From positions 3,038,001 through 3,102,000 of the forward strand of contig JBBELK010000096.1 of assembly GCA_037783545.1 (NCBI GenBank): a stretch of 64,000 bases of DNA, written 5' to 3'. Origin of the DNA: Henricia sp. BOLD:AAB3569 (lineage: Eukaryota > Echinodermata > Asteroidea > Spinulosida > Echinasteridae). The position numbers were made by a program, and so were the translations under genes. Below, piece after piece: positions 25,250 to 34,487 of the stretch. Within the stretch, counting starts at the first letter, position 1. The number at the start of each line of letters is the position of its first letter. Below the pieces are notes generated by a model. That model made no database searches and was not told the origin of the DNA. It was given only the letters and a program-made list of their open reading frames with translations.

Positions 25250-28200
25250 ATGCACAATTTGAAGTTCGTCGGAAAATTTCAAGACTTCCAAATTTGCCGA
25301 CGTTTGGACCACACTTTGACAAAATTCCCGTCCCAAACAAGACTGAGCATGCGCACGAGTGATCAGGAGTACACGGACAGCCACGGTCTGCAGAGCAGGC
25401 AGGAAGCCCGAGCCCAGTTTTCCCTGAACTCTGAAATTTCTCGGCCATTTCCCGGCGAAAGTCTGTCAATTTTTCAGGACAAGTGCGGAATATAGACTGT
25501 TTGAGCATGCAAAATTTGAAGTTCGTCGGAAAATGTCTTGACTTCCAAATTTGCCGACGTTTGGACCACACTTTGACCAAATTCCAGTCCCAAACAAGAC
25601 TGAGCATGCGCACGAGTGATCAGGAGTACACGGACAGCCACGGTCTGCAGAGCAGGCAGGAAGCCCGAGCCCAGTTTTCCCTGAACTCTGAAATTTCTCG
25701 GCCATTTCCCGGCGAAAGTCTGTGAATTTTTCAGGACAAGTGCGGAATATAGACTGTTTGGAGCATGCACAATTTGAAGTTCGTCGGAAAATGTATTGAC
25801 TTCCAAATTTGCCGACGTTTGGACCACACTTTGACCAAATTCCCGTCCCAAACAAGACTGAGCATGCGCACGAGTGATCAGGAGTATACGGACAGCCACG
25901 GTCTGCAGAGCAGGCAGGAAGCCCGAGCCCAGTTTTCCCTGAACTCTGAAATTTCTCGGCCATTTCCCGGCGAAAGTCTGTCAATTTTTCAGGACAAGTG
26001 CGGAATATACACTGTTTGGAGCATGCACAATTTGAAGTTCGTCGGAAAATGTCTTGACTTCCAAATTTGCCGACGTTTGGACCACACTTTGACCAAATTC
26101 CCGTCCCAAACAAGACTGAGCATGCGCACGAGTGATCAGGAGTACACGGACAGCCACGGTATGCAGAGCAGGCAGGAAACCCAAGCCCAGTTTTTCCTGA
26201 ACTCTAAAATTTCTCGGCCATTTCCCGGGGAAAGTCTGTGAATTTGTCAGGACAAGTGCGGAATATAGACTGTTTGGAGCATGCACAATTTGAAGTTCGT
26301 CGGAAAATGTATTGACTTCCAAATTTTCCGACGTTTGGACCACACTTTGACCAAATTCCCGTCCCAAACAAGACTGAGCATGCGCACGAGTGATCAGGAG
26401 TACACGGACAGCCACGGTCTGCAGAGCAGGCAGGAAGCCCGAGCCCAGTTTTCCCTGAACTCTGAAATTTATCGGCCATTTCCCGGCGAAAGTCTGTCAA
26501 TTTTTCAGGACAAGTGCGGAATATAGACTGTTTGGAGCATGCAAAATTTGAAGTTCGTCGGAAAATGTCTTGACTTCCAAATTTGCCGACGTTTGGACCA
26601 CACTTTGACCAAATTCCCGTCCCAAACAAGACTGAGCATGCGCACGAGTGATCAGGAGTATACGGACAGCCACGGTCTGCAGAGCAGGCAGGAAGCCCGA
26701 GCCCAGTTTTCCCTGAACTCTGAAATTTCTCGGCCATTTCCCGGCGAAAGTCTGTCAATTTTTCAGGACAAGTGCGGAATATACACTGTTTGGAGCATGC
26801 ACAATTTGAAGTTCGTCGGAAAATGTCTTGACTTCCAAATTTGCCGACGTTTGGACCACACTTTGACCAAATTCCCGTCCCAAACAAGACTGAGCATGCG
26901 CACGAGTGATCAGGAGTATACGGACAGCCACGGTCTGCAGAGCAGGCAGGAAGCCCGAGCCCAGTTTTCCCTGAACTCTGAAATTTCTCGGCCATTTCCC
27001 GGCGAAAGTCTGTCAATTTTTCAGGACAAGTGCGGAATATACACTGTTTGGAGCATGCACAATTTGAAGTTCGTCGGAAAATGTCTTGACTTCCAAATTT
27101 GCCGACGTTTGGACCACACTTTGACCAAATTCCAGTCCCAAACAAGACTGAGCATGCGCACGAGTGATCAGGAGTACACGGACAGCCACGGTCTGCAGAG
27201 CAGGCAGGAAGCCCGAGCCCAGTTTTCCCTGAACTCTGAAATTTCTCGACCATTTCCGGGCGAAAGTCTGTCAATTTTTCAGGACAAGTGCGGAATATAG
27301 ACTGTTTGGAGCATGCAAAATTTGAAGTTCGTCGGAAAATGTCTTGACTTCCAAATTTGCCGACGTTTGGACCACACTTTGACCAAATTCCCGTCCCAAA
27401 CAAGACTGAGCATGCGCACGAGTGATCAGGAGTACACGGACAGCCACGGTCTGCAGAGCAGGCAGGAAGCCCAAGCCCAGTTTTCCCTGAACTCTGAAAT
27501 TTCTCGGCCATTTCCCGGCGAAAGTCTGTCAATTTGTTCAGGACAAGTGCGGAATATAGACTGTTTGGAGCATGCAAAATTTGAAGTTTGTCGGAAAATT
27601 TCTTGACTTCCAAATTTGCCGACGTTTGGACCACACTTTGATCAAATTCCAGTCCCAAACAAGACTGAGCATGCGCACGAGTGATCAGGAGTACACGGAC
27701 AGCCACGGTCTGCAGAGCAGGCAGGAAGCCCGAGCCCAGTTTTCCCTGAACTCTGAAATTTCTCGGCCATTTCCCGGCGAAAGTCTGTCAATTTTTCAGG
27801 ACAAGTGCGGAATATACACTGTTTGGAGCATGCACAATTTGAAGTTCGTCGGAAAATTTCTTGACTTCCAAATTTGCCGACGTTTGGACCACACTTTGAC
27901 CAAATTCCAGTCCCAAACAAGACTGAGCATGCGCACGAGTGATCAGGAGTACACGGACAGCCACGGTCTGCAGAGCAGGCAGGAAGCCCGAGCCCAGTTT
28001 TCCCTGAACTCTGAAATTTCTCGACCATTTCCCGGCGAAAGTCTGTCAATTTTTCAGGACAAGTGCGGAATATAGACTGTTTGGAGCATGCAAAATTTGA
28101 AGTTCGTCGGAAAATGTCTTGACTTCCAAATTTGCCGACGTTTGGACCACACTTTGACCAAATTCCCGTCCCAAACAAGACTGAGCATGCGCACGAGTGA

Positions 28201-29603
28201 TCAGGAGTACACGGACAGCCACGGTCTGCAGAGCAGGCAGGAAGCCCGAGCCCAGTTTTCCCTGAACTCTGAAATTTCTCGGCCATTTCCCGGCGAAAGT
28301 CTGTGAATTTTTCAGGACAAGTGCGGAATATAGACTGTTTGGAGCATGCACAATTTGAAGTTCGTCGGAAAATGTATTGACTTCCAAATTTGCCGACGTT
28401 TGGACCACACTTTGACCAAATTCCCGTCCCAAACAAGACTGAGCATGCGCACGAGTGATCAGGAGTATACGGACAGCCACGGTCTGCAGAGCAGGCAGGA
28501 AGCCCGAGCCCAGTTTTCCCTGAACTCTGAAATTTCTCGGCCATTTCCCGGCGAAAGTCTGTCAATTTTTCAGGACAAGTGCGGAATATACACTGTTTGG
28601 AGCATGCACAATTTGAAGTTCGTCGGAAAATGTCTTGACTTCCAAATTTGCCGACGTTTGGACCACACTTTGACAAAATTCCCGTCCCAAACAAGACTGA
28701 GCATGCGCACGAGTGATCAGGAGTACACGGACAGCCACGGTCTGCAGAGCAGGCAGGAAGCCCGAGCCCAGTTTTCCCTGAACTCTGAAATTTATCGGCC
28801 ATTTCCCGGCGAAAGTCTGTCAATTTTTCAGGACAAGTGCGGAATATAGACTGTTTGGAGCATGCAAAATTTGAAGTTCGTCGGAAAATGTCTTGACTTC
28901 CAAATTTGCCGAAGTTTGGACCACACTTTGACCAAATTCCAGTCCCAAACAAGACTGAGCATGCGCACGAGTGATCAGGAGTACACGGACAGCCACGGTC
29001 TGCAGAGCAGGCAGGAAGCCCGAGCCCAGTTTTCCCTGAACTCTGAAATTTCTCGGCCATTTCCCGGCGAAAGTCTGTGAATTTTTCAGGACAAGTGCGG
29101 AATATAGACTGTTTGGAGCATGCACAATTTGAAGTTCGTCGGAAAATGTATTGACTTCCAAATTTGCCGACGTTTGGACCACACTTTGACCAAATTCCCG
29201 TCCCAAACAAGACTGAGCATGCGCACGAGTGATCAGGAGTATACGGACAGCCACGGTCTGCAGAGCAGGCAGGAAGCCCGAGCCCAGTTTTCCCTGAACT
29301 CTGAAATTTCTCGGCCATTTCCCGGCGAAAGTCTGTCAATTTTTCAGGACAAGTGCGGAATATACACTGTTTGGAGCATGCACAATTTGAATTTCGTCGG
29401 AAAATGTCTTGACTTCCAAATTTGCCGACGTTTGGACCACACTTTGACCAAATTCCAGTCCCAAACAAGACTGAGCATGCGCACGAGTGATCAGGAGTAC
29501 ACGGACAGCCACGGTCTGCAGAGCAGGCAGGAAGCCCAAGCCCAGTTTTCCCTGAACTCTGAAATTTCTCGGCCATTTCCCGGCGAAAGTCTGTCAATTT
29601 GTT
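25250..29603 (+). repeat. 258-bp-class domain with three-monomer (774-bp) repeats
   Basis: Units here are nearly all 258 bp, with one 259-bp unit at 27313 and one 257-bp unit at 25250 (TTTGAGCATGC, one G lost near 25503). A 3-mer is visible at 28088-28861 and again at 28862-29603, where the insertion cuts it; a related block begins at 25507. Its marks are CTGTGAATTTTT, then ATGTATTGAC with GAGTATACGG, then a 258-bp unit. The unit at 26023 has FTTTTCC-like changes around 26191 (TTTTTCCTG, CTCTAAAAT) and 26229 (CCCGGGG). Confidence 0.8.
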
Positions 29604-29626
29604 ATTATTATTATTATTATTATTAT
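29602..29626 (-). repeat. (TTA)n microsatellite tail of the retrotransposon
   Basis: About eight TTA units on the plus strand, (TAA)n in element sense, sit exactly at the left junction. Such tails replace poly(A) in several non-LTR clades. The TT at 29602-29603 could belong to either satellite or tail, so the join is uncertain by two or three bases. Confidence 0.9.
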
Positions 29627-29636
29627 CTTTGTTTTA

Positions 29637-29684
29637 CCAGGGAGACCCATTCACATAAACATGTGGTCTTCCATGGGGCCCTGG
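29637..29684 (-). other. 3'-terminal hairpin of the retrotransposon
   Basis: Nested inverted repeats fold this 48-bp stretch: CCAGGG (29637-29642) pairs with CCCTGG (29679-29684), AGAC (29643-29646) with GTCT (29666-29669), and CACAT (29652-29656) with ATGTG (29661-29665). It lies a few bases from the tail repeat. Terminal stem-loops next to short tandem tails are known in CR1/L2-type elements, where they serve as the RT recognition signal; that role is inferred here. Confidence 0.7.
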
Positions 29685-29689
29685 GAAAT

Positions 29690-30035
29690 ATAATTAAAAT
29701 AAATAAAACATAAATAGAATTTCAAATATACTATTAAAAATGTACACCAGACATAAAATGGTAAAACAACAAAACACAAGAACAGAAAGGTTAAAACAAT
29801 AATATACAGAAATAAAATAAAAATAGGTAAATCACCATCAAAGTACACATAGATACATACGGGAATCCGAATAAAACTAATAAAACTAATTTCAAAATCT
29901 GTCAAAAATAAATAAAGGTTACGATTTGTAATAGTTAAAATAATAAAAATAAAAATATATAATTAAAACTGGGTGGGTTTAATAATAATAATGGGTTGAT
30001 ACAAATAAAAATTAAAACAGCGAAAGATAAAATAA
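29690..30035 (-). other. AT-rich 3' untranslated region of the retrotransposon
   Basis: About 350 bp between the RT stop and the 3' hairpin is rich in A on the plus strand, with many AATAAA-like and AAAATA stretches. The short frames here are low-complexity and unlike any protein I recognise. I see no gene; the position and composition fit a 3' untranslated region. Confidence 0.75.
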
Positions 30036-30836
30036 TTAAGAGGCAGAAGCTAAAAGACTTGTCTTCAGAAGTGATTTAAAATGTGATAGAGATGGCGCCG
30101 AACGAATTTTAGTACTTAGGGTATTCCATATTCTGGTGCAATTAATAATTGGACTGTGTTTGTAGCACTCCGTTTTGTACTTTGGGATAATTAAATTATT
30201 AGCAGTAGCTCCTCTAGTATTGTAATCGTGTGCATCTGAAAGTTTTATTACATTATTGGTTAAATACGACGGCGCAAGTCCATGAGTACATTTAAACATA
30301 AAAACTGCCTTTAAGTAAAAAAAACGTTCATGTAATGGCAACCATCCTAATTCTTTAAAAAGTTCACTTGATGGAGTGTCAAAACCTTTAGACAAGATTA
30401 AACGGGCTGCATACTTCTGTAACTTAGTTAATTTATCATTGTGCATCTGATACCTATCCGACCATATTTGCGAGCAGTAGTCGAAGTGTGGTAAAACGAA
30501 AGCATTATACATTGTTTTTAGTACATTAAATGGAATACATGGTTTTGCGCGTCTCAAGATTGCAAGTTTTGTCCGTACCGTCTTGACAACATGATCGACA
30601 TGGTCAGTCCATTTTAACTCATCATCAATTATTACTCCAAGGCATTTGATACTCTTGACCCGTTTAATTAAACACTGGTTAACTGACACTGTAATTTCGC
30701 TCGAATTCTTCAATTTTGCCTTTGTCCCTATGATCATAACATTCGTTTTATCAAAATTTAGCACAAGTCTATTATTCTCTAACCATCCGCTTATTTGGTC
30801 TGTCGCAACAGATAATTTGTTTGCAACTTCATTCTC
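30036..30836 (-). pseudogene. Reverse transcriptase C-terminal fragment (about 266 residues, 5'-truncated)
   Basis: This encodes the end of the reverse transcriptase of a non-LTR retrotransposon, which copies element RNA into DNA at a nicked target. The fragment starts just after the position of the missing catalytic aspartate box. Visible conserved blocks, in order, are: LVLNFDKTNVMIIG; IKCLGVIIDDELKW followed by H; YNAFVLPHFDYCSQIW; LTKLQKYAARLIL; LGWLPLHERFFYLKAV; HGLAPSYL; YNTRG; and RIWNTLSTKIR followed by the LKTSLL tail. There is no RNase H domain before the TAA stop at 30036-30038. The frame has no internal stops or shifts, so the insertion is probably young or of a recently active family. 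The frame happens to stay open leftwards from satellite (to 30974 on the minus strand), but those 46 codons are satellite, not RT. The fragment cannot be catalytic. Confidence 0.9.
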
Positions 30837-30867
30837 CGACAAGTGCGGAATATAGACTGTTTGGAGC

Positions 30868-31125
30868 ATGCAAAATTTGAAGTTTGTCGGAAAATTTCTT
30901 GACTTACACATTTTCCGACGTTTCGACCACACTTTGACCAAATTCCCGTCCCAAACAAGACTGAGCATGCGCACGAGTGATCAGGAGTACACGGACAGCC
31001 ACGGTCTGCAGAGCAGGCAGGAAGCCCGAGCCCAGTTTTCCCTAAACTCTGAAATTTCTCGGCCATTTCGCGGCGAAAGTCTGTCAATTTTTCAGGACAA
31101 GTGCGGAATATACACTGTTTGGAGC
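30868..31125 (+). repeat. Diverged monomer beside the retrotransposon
   Basis: The first full unit after the insertion has several private changes in its first 60 bases: TTTGTCGG, GACTTACACATTTTCCGACG and GTTTCGACC. Its remainder is ordinary, with TTTCGCGG as in units at 1092, 4710 and 8905. Confidence 0.85.
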
Positions 31126-31383
31126 ATGCACAATTTGAAGTTCGTCGGAAAATTTCTTGACTTCCAAATTTGCCGACGTTTGGACCACACTTTGACCAAA
31201 TTCCAGTCCCAAACAAGACTGAGCATGCGCACGAGTGATCAGGAGTACACGGACAGCCACGGTCTGCAGAGCAGGCAGGAAGCCCGAGCCCAGTTTTCCC
31301 TGAACTCTGAAATTTCTCGACCATTTCCCGGCGAAAGTCTGTCAATTTTTCAGGACAAGTGCGGAATATAGACTGTTTGGAGC

Positions 31384-32418
31384 ATGCAAAATTTGAAGTT
31401 CGTCGGAAAATGTCTTGACTTCCAAATTTGCCGACGTTTGGACCACACTTTGACCAAATTCCCGTCCCAAACAAGACTGAGCATGCGCACGAGTGATCAG
31501 GAGTACACGGACAGCCACGGTCTGCAGAGCAGGCAGGAAGCCCAAGCCCAGTTTTCCCTGAACTCTGAAATTTCTCGGCCATTTCCTGGCGAAAGTCTGT
31601 CAATTTGTTCAGGACAAGTGCGGAATATATACTGTTTGGAGCATGCAAAATTTGAAGTTCGTCGGAAAATGTCTTAACTTCCAAATTTGCCGACGTTTGG
31701 ACCACACTTTGACCAAATTCCAGTCCCAAACAAGACTGAGCATGCGCACGAGTGATCAGGAGTACACGGACAGCCACGGTCTGCAGAGCAGGCAGGAAGC
31801 CCGAGCCCAGTTTTCCCTGAACTCTGAAATTTCTCGACCATTTCCCGGCGAAAGTCTGTCAATTTTTCAGGACAAGTGCGGAATATAGACTGTTTGGAGC
31901 ATGCAAAATTTGAAGTTCGTCGGAAAATGTCTTGACTTCCAAATTTGCCGACGTTTGGACCACACTTTGACCAAATTCCCGTCCCAAACAAGACTGAGCA
32001 TGCGAACGAGTGATCAGGAGTACACGGACAGCCACGGTCTGCAGAGCAGGCAGGAAGCCCAAGCCCAGTTTTCCCTGAACTCTGAAATTTCTCGGCCATT
32101 TCCTGGCGAAAGTCTGTCAATTTGTTCAGGACAAGTGCGGAATATATACTGTTTGGAGCATGCAAAATTTGAAGTTCGTCGGAAAATGTCTTAACTTCCA
32201 AATTTGCCGACGTTTGGACCACACTTTGACCAAATTCCAGTCCCAAACAAGACTGAGCATGCGCACGAGTGATCAGGAGTACACGGACAGCCACGGTCTG
32301 CAGAGCAGGCAGGAAGCCCGAGCCCAGTTTTCCCTGAACTCTGAAATTTCTCGGCCATTTCCTGGCGAAAGTCTGTCAATTTGTTCAGGACAAGTGCGGA
32401 ATATATACTGTTTGGAGC
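31384..32418 (+). repeat. Two-monomer (517-bp) tandem duplication
   Basis: 31384-31900 and 31901-32418 repeat the same pair: a TTTCCTGG unit followed by a unit with the private change ATGTCTTAAC. In the first pair the second unit is the 258-bp CTCGACC type; in the second it is the 259-bp TTTCCTGG type. Confidence 0.8.
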
Positions 32419-33454
32419 ATGCAAAATTTGAAGTTCGTCAGAAAATGTCTTGACTTCCAAATTTGCCGACGTTTGGACCACACTTTGACCAAATTCCAGT
32501 CCCAAACAAGACTGAGCATGCGCACGAGTGATCAGGAGTACACGGAGAGCCACGGTCTGCAGAGCAGGCAGGAAGCCCAAGCAAAGTTTTCCCTGAACTC
32601 TGAAATTTCTCGGCCATTTCCCGGCGAAAGTCTGTCAATTTGTTCAGGACAAGTGCGGAATATATACTGTTTGGAGCATGCAACATTTGAAGTTCGTCGG
32701 AAAATGTCTTGACTTCCAAATTTGCCGACGTTTGGACCACACTTTGACCAAATTCCCGTCCCAAACAAGACTGAGCATGCGCACGAGTGATCAGGAGTAC
32801 ACGGACAGCCACGGTCTGCAGAGCAGGCAGGAAGCCCAAGCACAGTTTTCCCTGAACTCTGAAATTTCTCGGCCATTTCCCGGCGAAAGTCTGTCAATTT
32901 GTTCAGGACAAGTGCGGAATATATACTGTTTGGAGCATGCAACATTTGAAGTTCGTCGGAAAATGTCTTGACTTCCAAATTTGCCGACGTTTGGACCACA
33001 CTTTGACCAAATTCCCGTCCCAAACAAGACTGAGCATGCGCACGAGTGATCAGGAGTACACGGACAGCCACGGTCTGCAGAGCAGGCAGGAAGCCCAAGC
33101 CCAGTTTTCCCTGAACTCTGAAATTTCTCGGCCATTTCCTGGCGAAAGTCTTTCAATTTGTTCAGGACAAGTGCGGAATATATACTGTTTGGAGCATGCA
33201 AAATTTGAAGTTCGTCAGAAAATGTCTTGACTTCCAAATTTGCCGACGTTTGGACCACACTTTGACCAAATTCCAGTCCCAAACAAGACTGAGCATGCGC
33301 ACGAGTGATCAGGAGTACACGGACAGCCACGGTCTGCAGAGCAGGCAGAAGGCCCGAGCCCAGTTTTCCCTGAACTCTGAAATTTATCGGCCATTTCCCG
33401 GCGAAAGTCTGTCAATTTGTTCAGGACAAGTGCGGAATATAGACTGTTTGGAGC
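32419..33454 (+). repeat. Local block marked by CGTCAGAAAATG units
   Basis: Units at 32419 and 33196 share CGTCAGAAAATG, 777 bp apart, and enclose two near-identical adjacent GCAACATTTG units (32678 and 32937). The unit at 32419 has AAGCAAAGTTTT and GGAGAGCC, both private. Confidence 0.75.
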
Positions 33455-34487
33455 ATGCAAAATTTGAAGTTCGTCGGAAAATGTCTTGACTTCCAAATTT
33501 GCCGACGTTTGGACCACACTTTGACCAAATTCCCGTCCCAAACAAGACTGAGCATGCGCACGAGTGATCAGGAGTACACGGACAGCCACGGTCTGCAGAG
33601 CAGGCAGGAAGCCCGAGCCCAGTTTTCCCTGAACTCTGAAATTTCTCGGCCATTTCCCGGCGAAAGTCTGTCAATTTTTCAGGACAAGTGCGGAATATAC
33701 ACTGTTTGGAGCATGCACAATTTGAAGTTCGTCGGAAAATTTCTTGACTTCCAAATTTGCCGACGTTTGGACCACACTTTGACCAAATTCCAGTCCCAAA
33801 CAAGACTGAGCATGCGCACGAGTGATCAGGAGTACACGGACAGCCACGGTCTGCAGAGCAGGCAGGAAGCCCGAGCCCAGTTTTCCCTGAACTCTGAAAT
33901 TTCTCGGCCATTTCCCGGCGAAAGTCTGTCAATTTTTGAGGACAAGTGCGGAATATAGACTGTTTGGAGCATGCAAAATTTGAAGTTCGTCGGAAAACGT
34001 CTTGACTTCCAAATTTGCCGACGTTTGGACCACACTTTGACCAAATTCCCGTCCCAAACAAGACTGAGCATGCGCACGAGTGATCAGGAGTACACGGACA
34101 GCCACGGTATGCAGAGCAGGCAGGAGGCCCAAGCCCAGTTTTCCCTGAACTCTGAAATTTCTCGGCCATTTCCTGGCGAAAGTCTGTCAATTTGTTCAGG
34201 ACAAGTGCGGAATATATACTGTTTGGAGCATGCACAATTTGAAGTTCGTCGGAAAATTTCTTGACTTCCAAATTTGCCGACGTTTGGACCACACTTTGAC
34301 CAAATTCCAGTCCCAAACAAGACTGAGCATGCGCACGAGTGATCAGGAGTACACGGACAGCCACGGTCTACAGAGCAGGCAGGAAGCCCGAGCCCAGTTT
34401 TCCCTGAACTCTGAAATTTCTCGACCATTTCCCGGCGAAAGTCTGTCAATTTTTCAGGACAAGTGCGGAATATAGACTGTTTGGAGC

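Larger units (their letters stand above)
1..29603 (+). repeat. Left satellite array, 258/259-bp monomer, about 114.5 copies
   Basis: Head-to-tail copies of one unit fill this stretch with no unrelated DNA between them. I index monomers at the ATG inside the first GCATGC site; these fall at 59, 317, 575, 833, 1092, 1350, 1608, 1867 and so on to 29378. The first 58 bases are the end of a cut monomer, and the last monomer (29378-29603) is cut by the retrotransposon. Spacing is 258 or 259 bp, with rare 257, 262, 273 and 274. By eye, copies differ by only a few percent. All lie in the same orientation. No gene is supported here. Confidence 0.98.
29604..30837 (-). mobile_element. 5'-truncated non-LTR retrotransposon (CR1/L2/Rex1/Daphne-like), 3' end
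   Basis: Satellite stops after CAATTTGTT and resumes with GACAAGTGCGG; between them lies 1234 bp of unrelated, AT-rich DNA. Read on the minus strand it has the C-terminal part of a reverse transcriptase ORF, a long AT-rich 3' region, a terminal hairpin and a (TAA)n-type tail, the order expected of a non-LTR element made by target-primed reverse transcription. The 5' end is lost inside the RT domain, downstream of the catalytic YADD/FADD box, as is usual for incomplete reverse transcription. No target-site duplication is visible; three bases of the monomer (CAG) are missing at the join. The clade is inferred from the RT tail only. Confidence 0.9.

Noticed and set aside
29651-29905. 84-codon hydrophobic frame on the minus strand in the retrotransposon 3' region
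   Set aside because: It is low-complexity translation of AT-rich DNA and overlaps the terminal hairpin; no family resemblance.
29604-30837. A functional autonomous retrotransposon
   Set aside because: The endonuclease and the catalytic part of the reverse transcriptase are absent; only the 3' end is present.
29590-30850. Target-site duplication flanking the retrotransposon
   Set aside because: The two flanks together rebuild one monomer with CAG missing; no direct repeat of useful length is present at both ends.
30646-30855. 69-codon plus-strand frame opposite the RT fragment
   Set aside because: It is antisense to conserved RT blocks and runs across the junction into satellite; a shadow frame.
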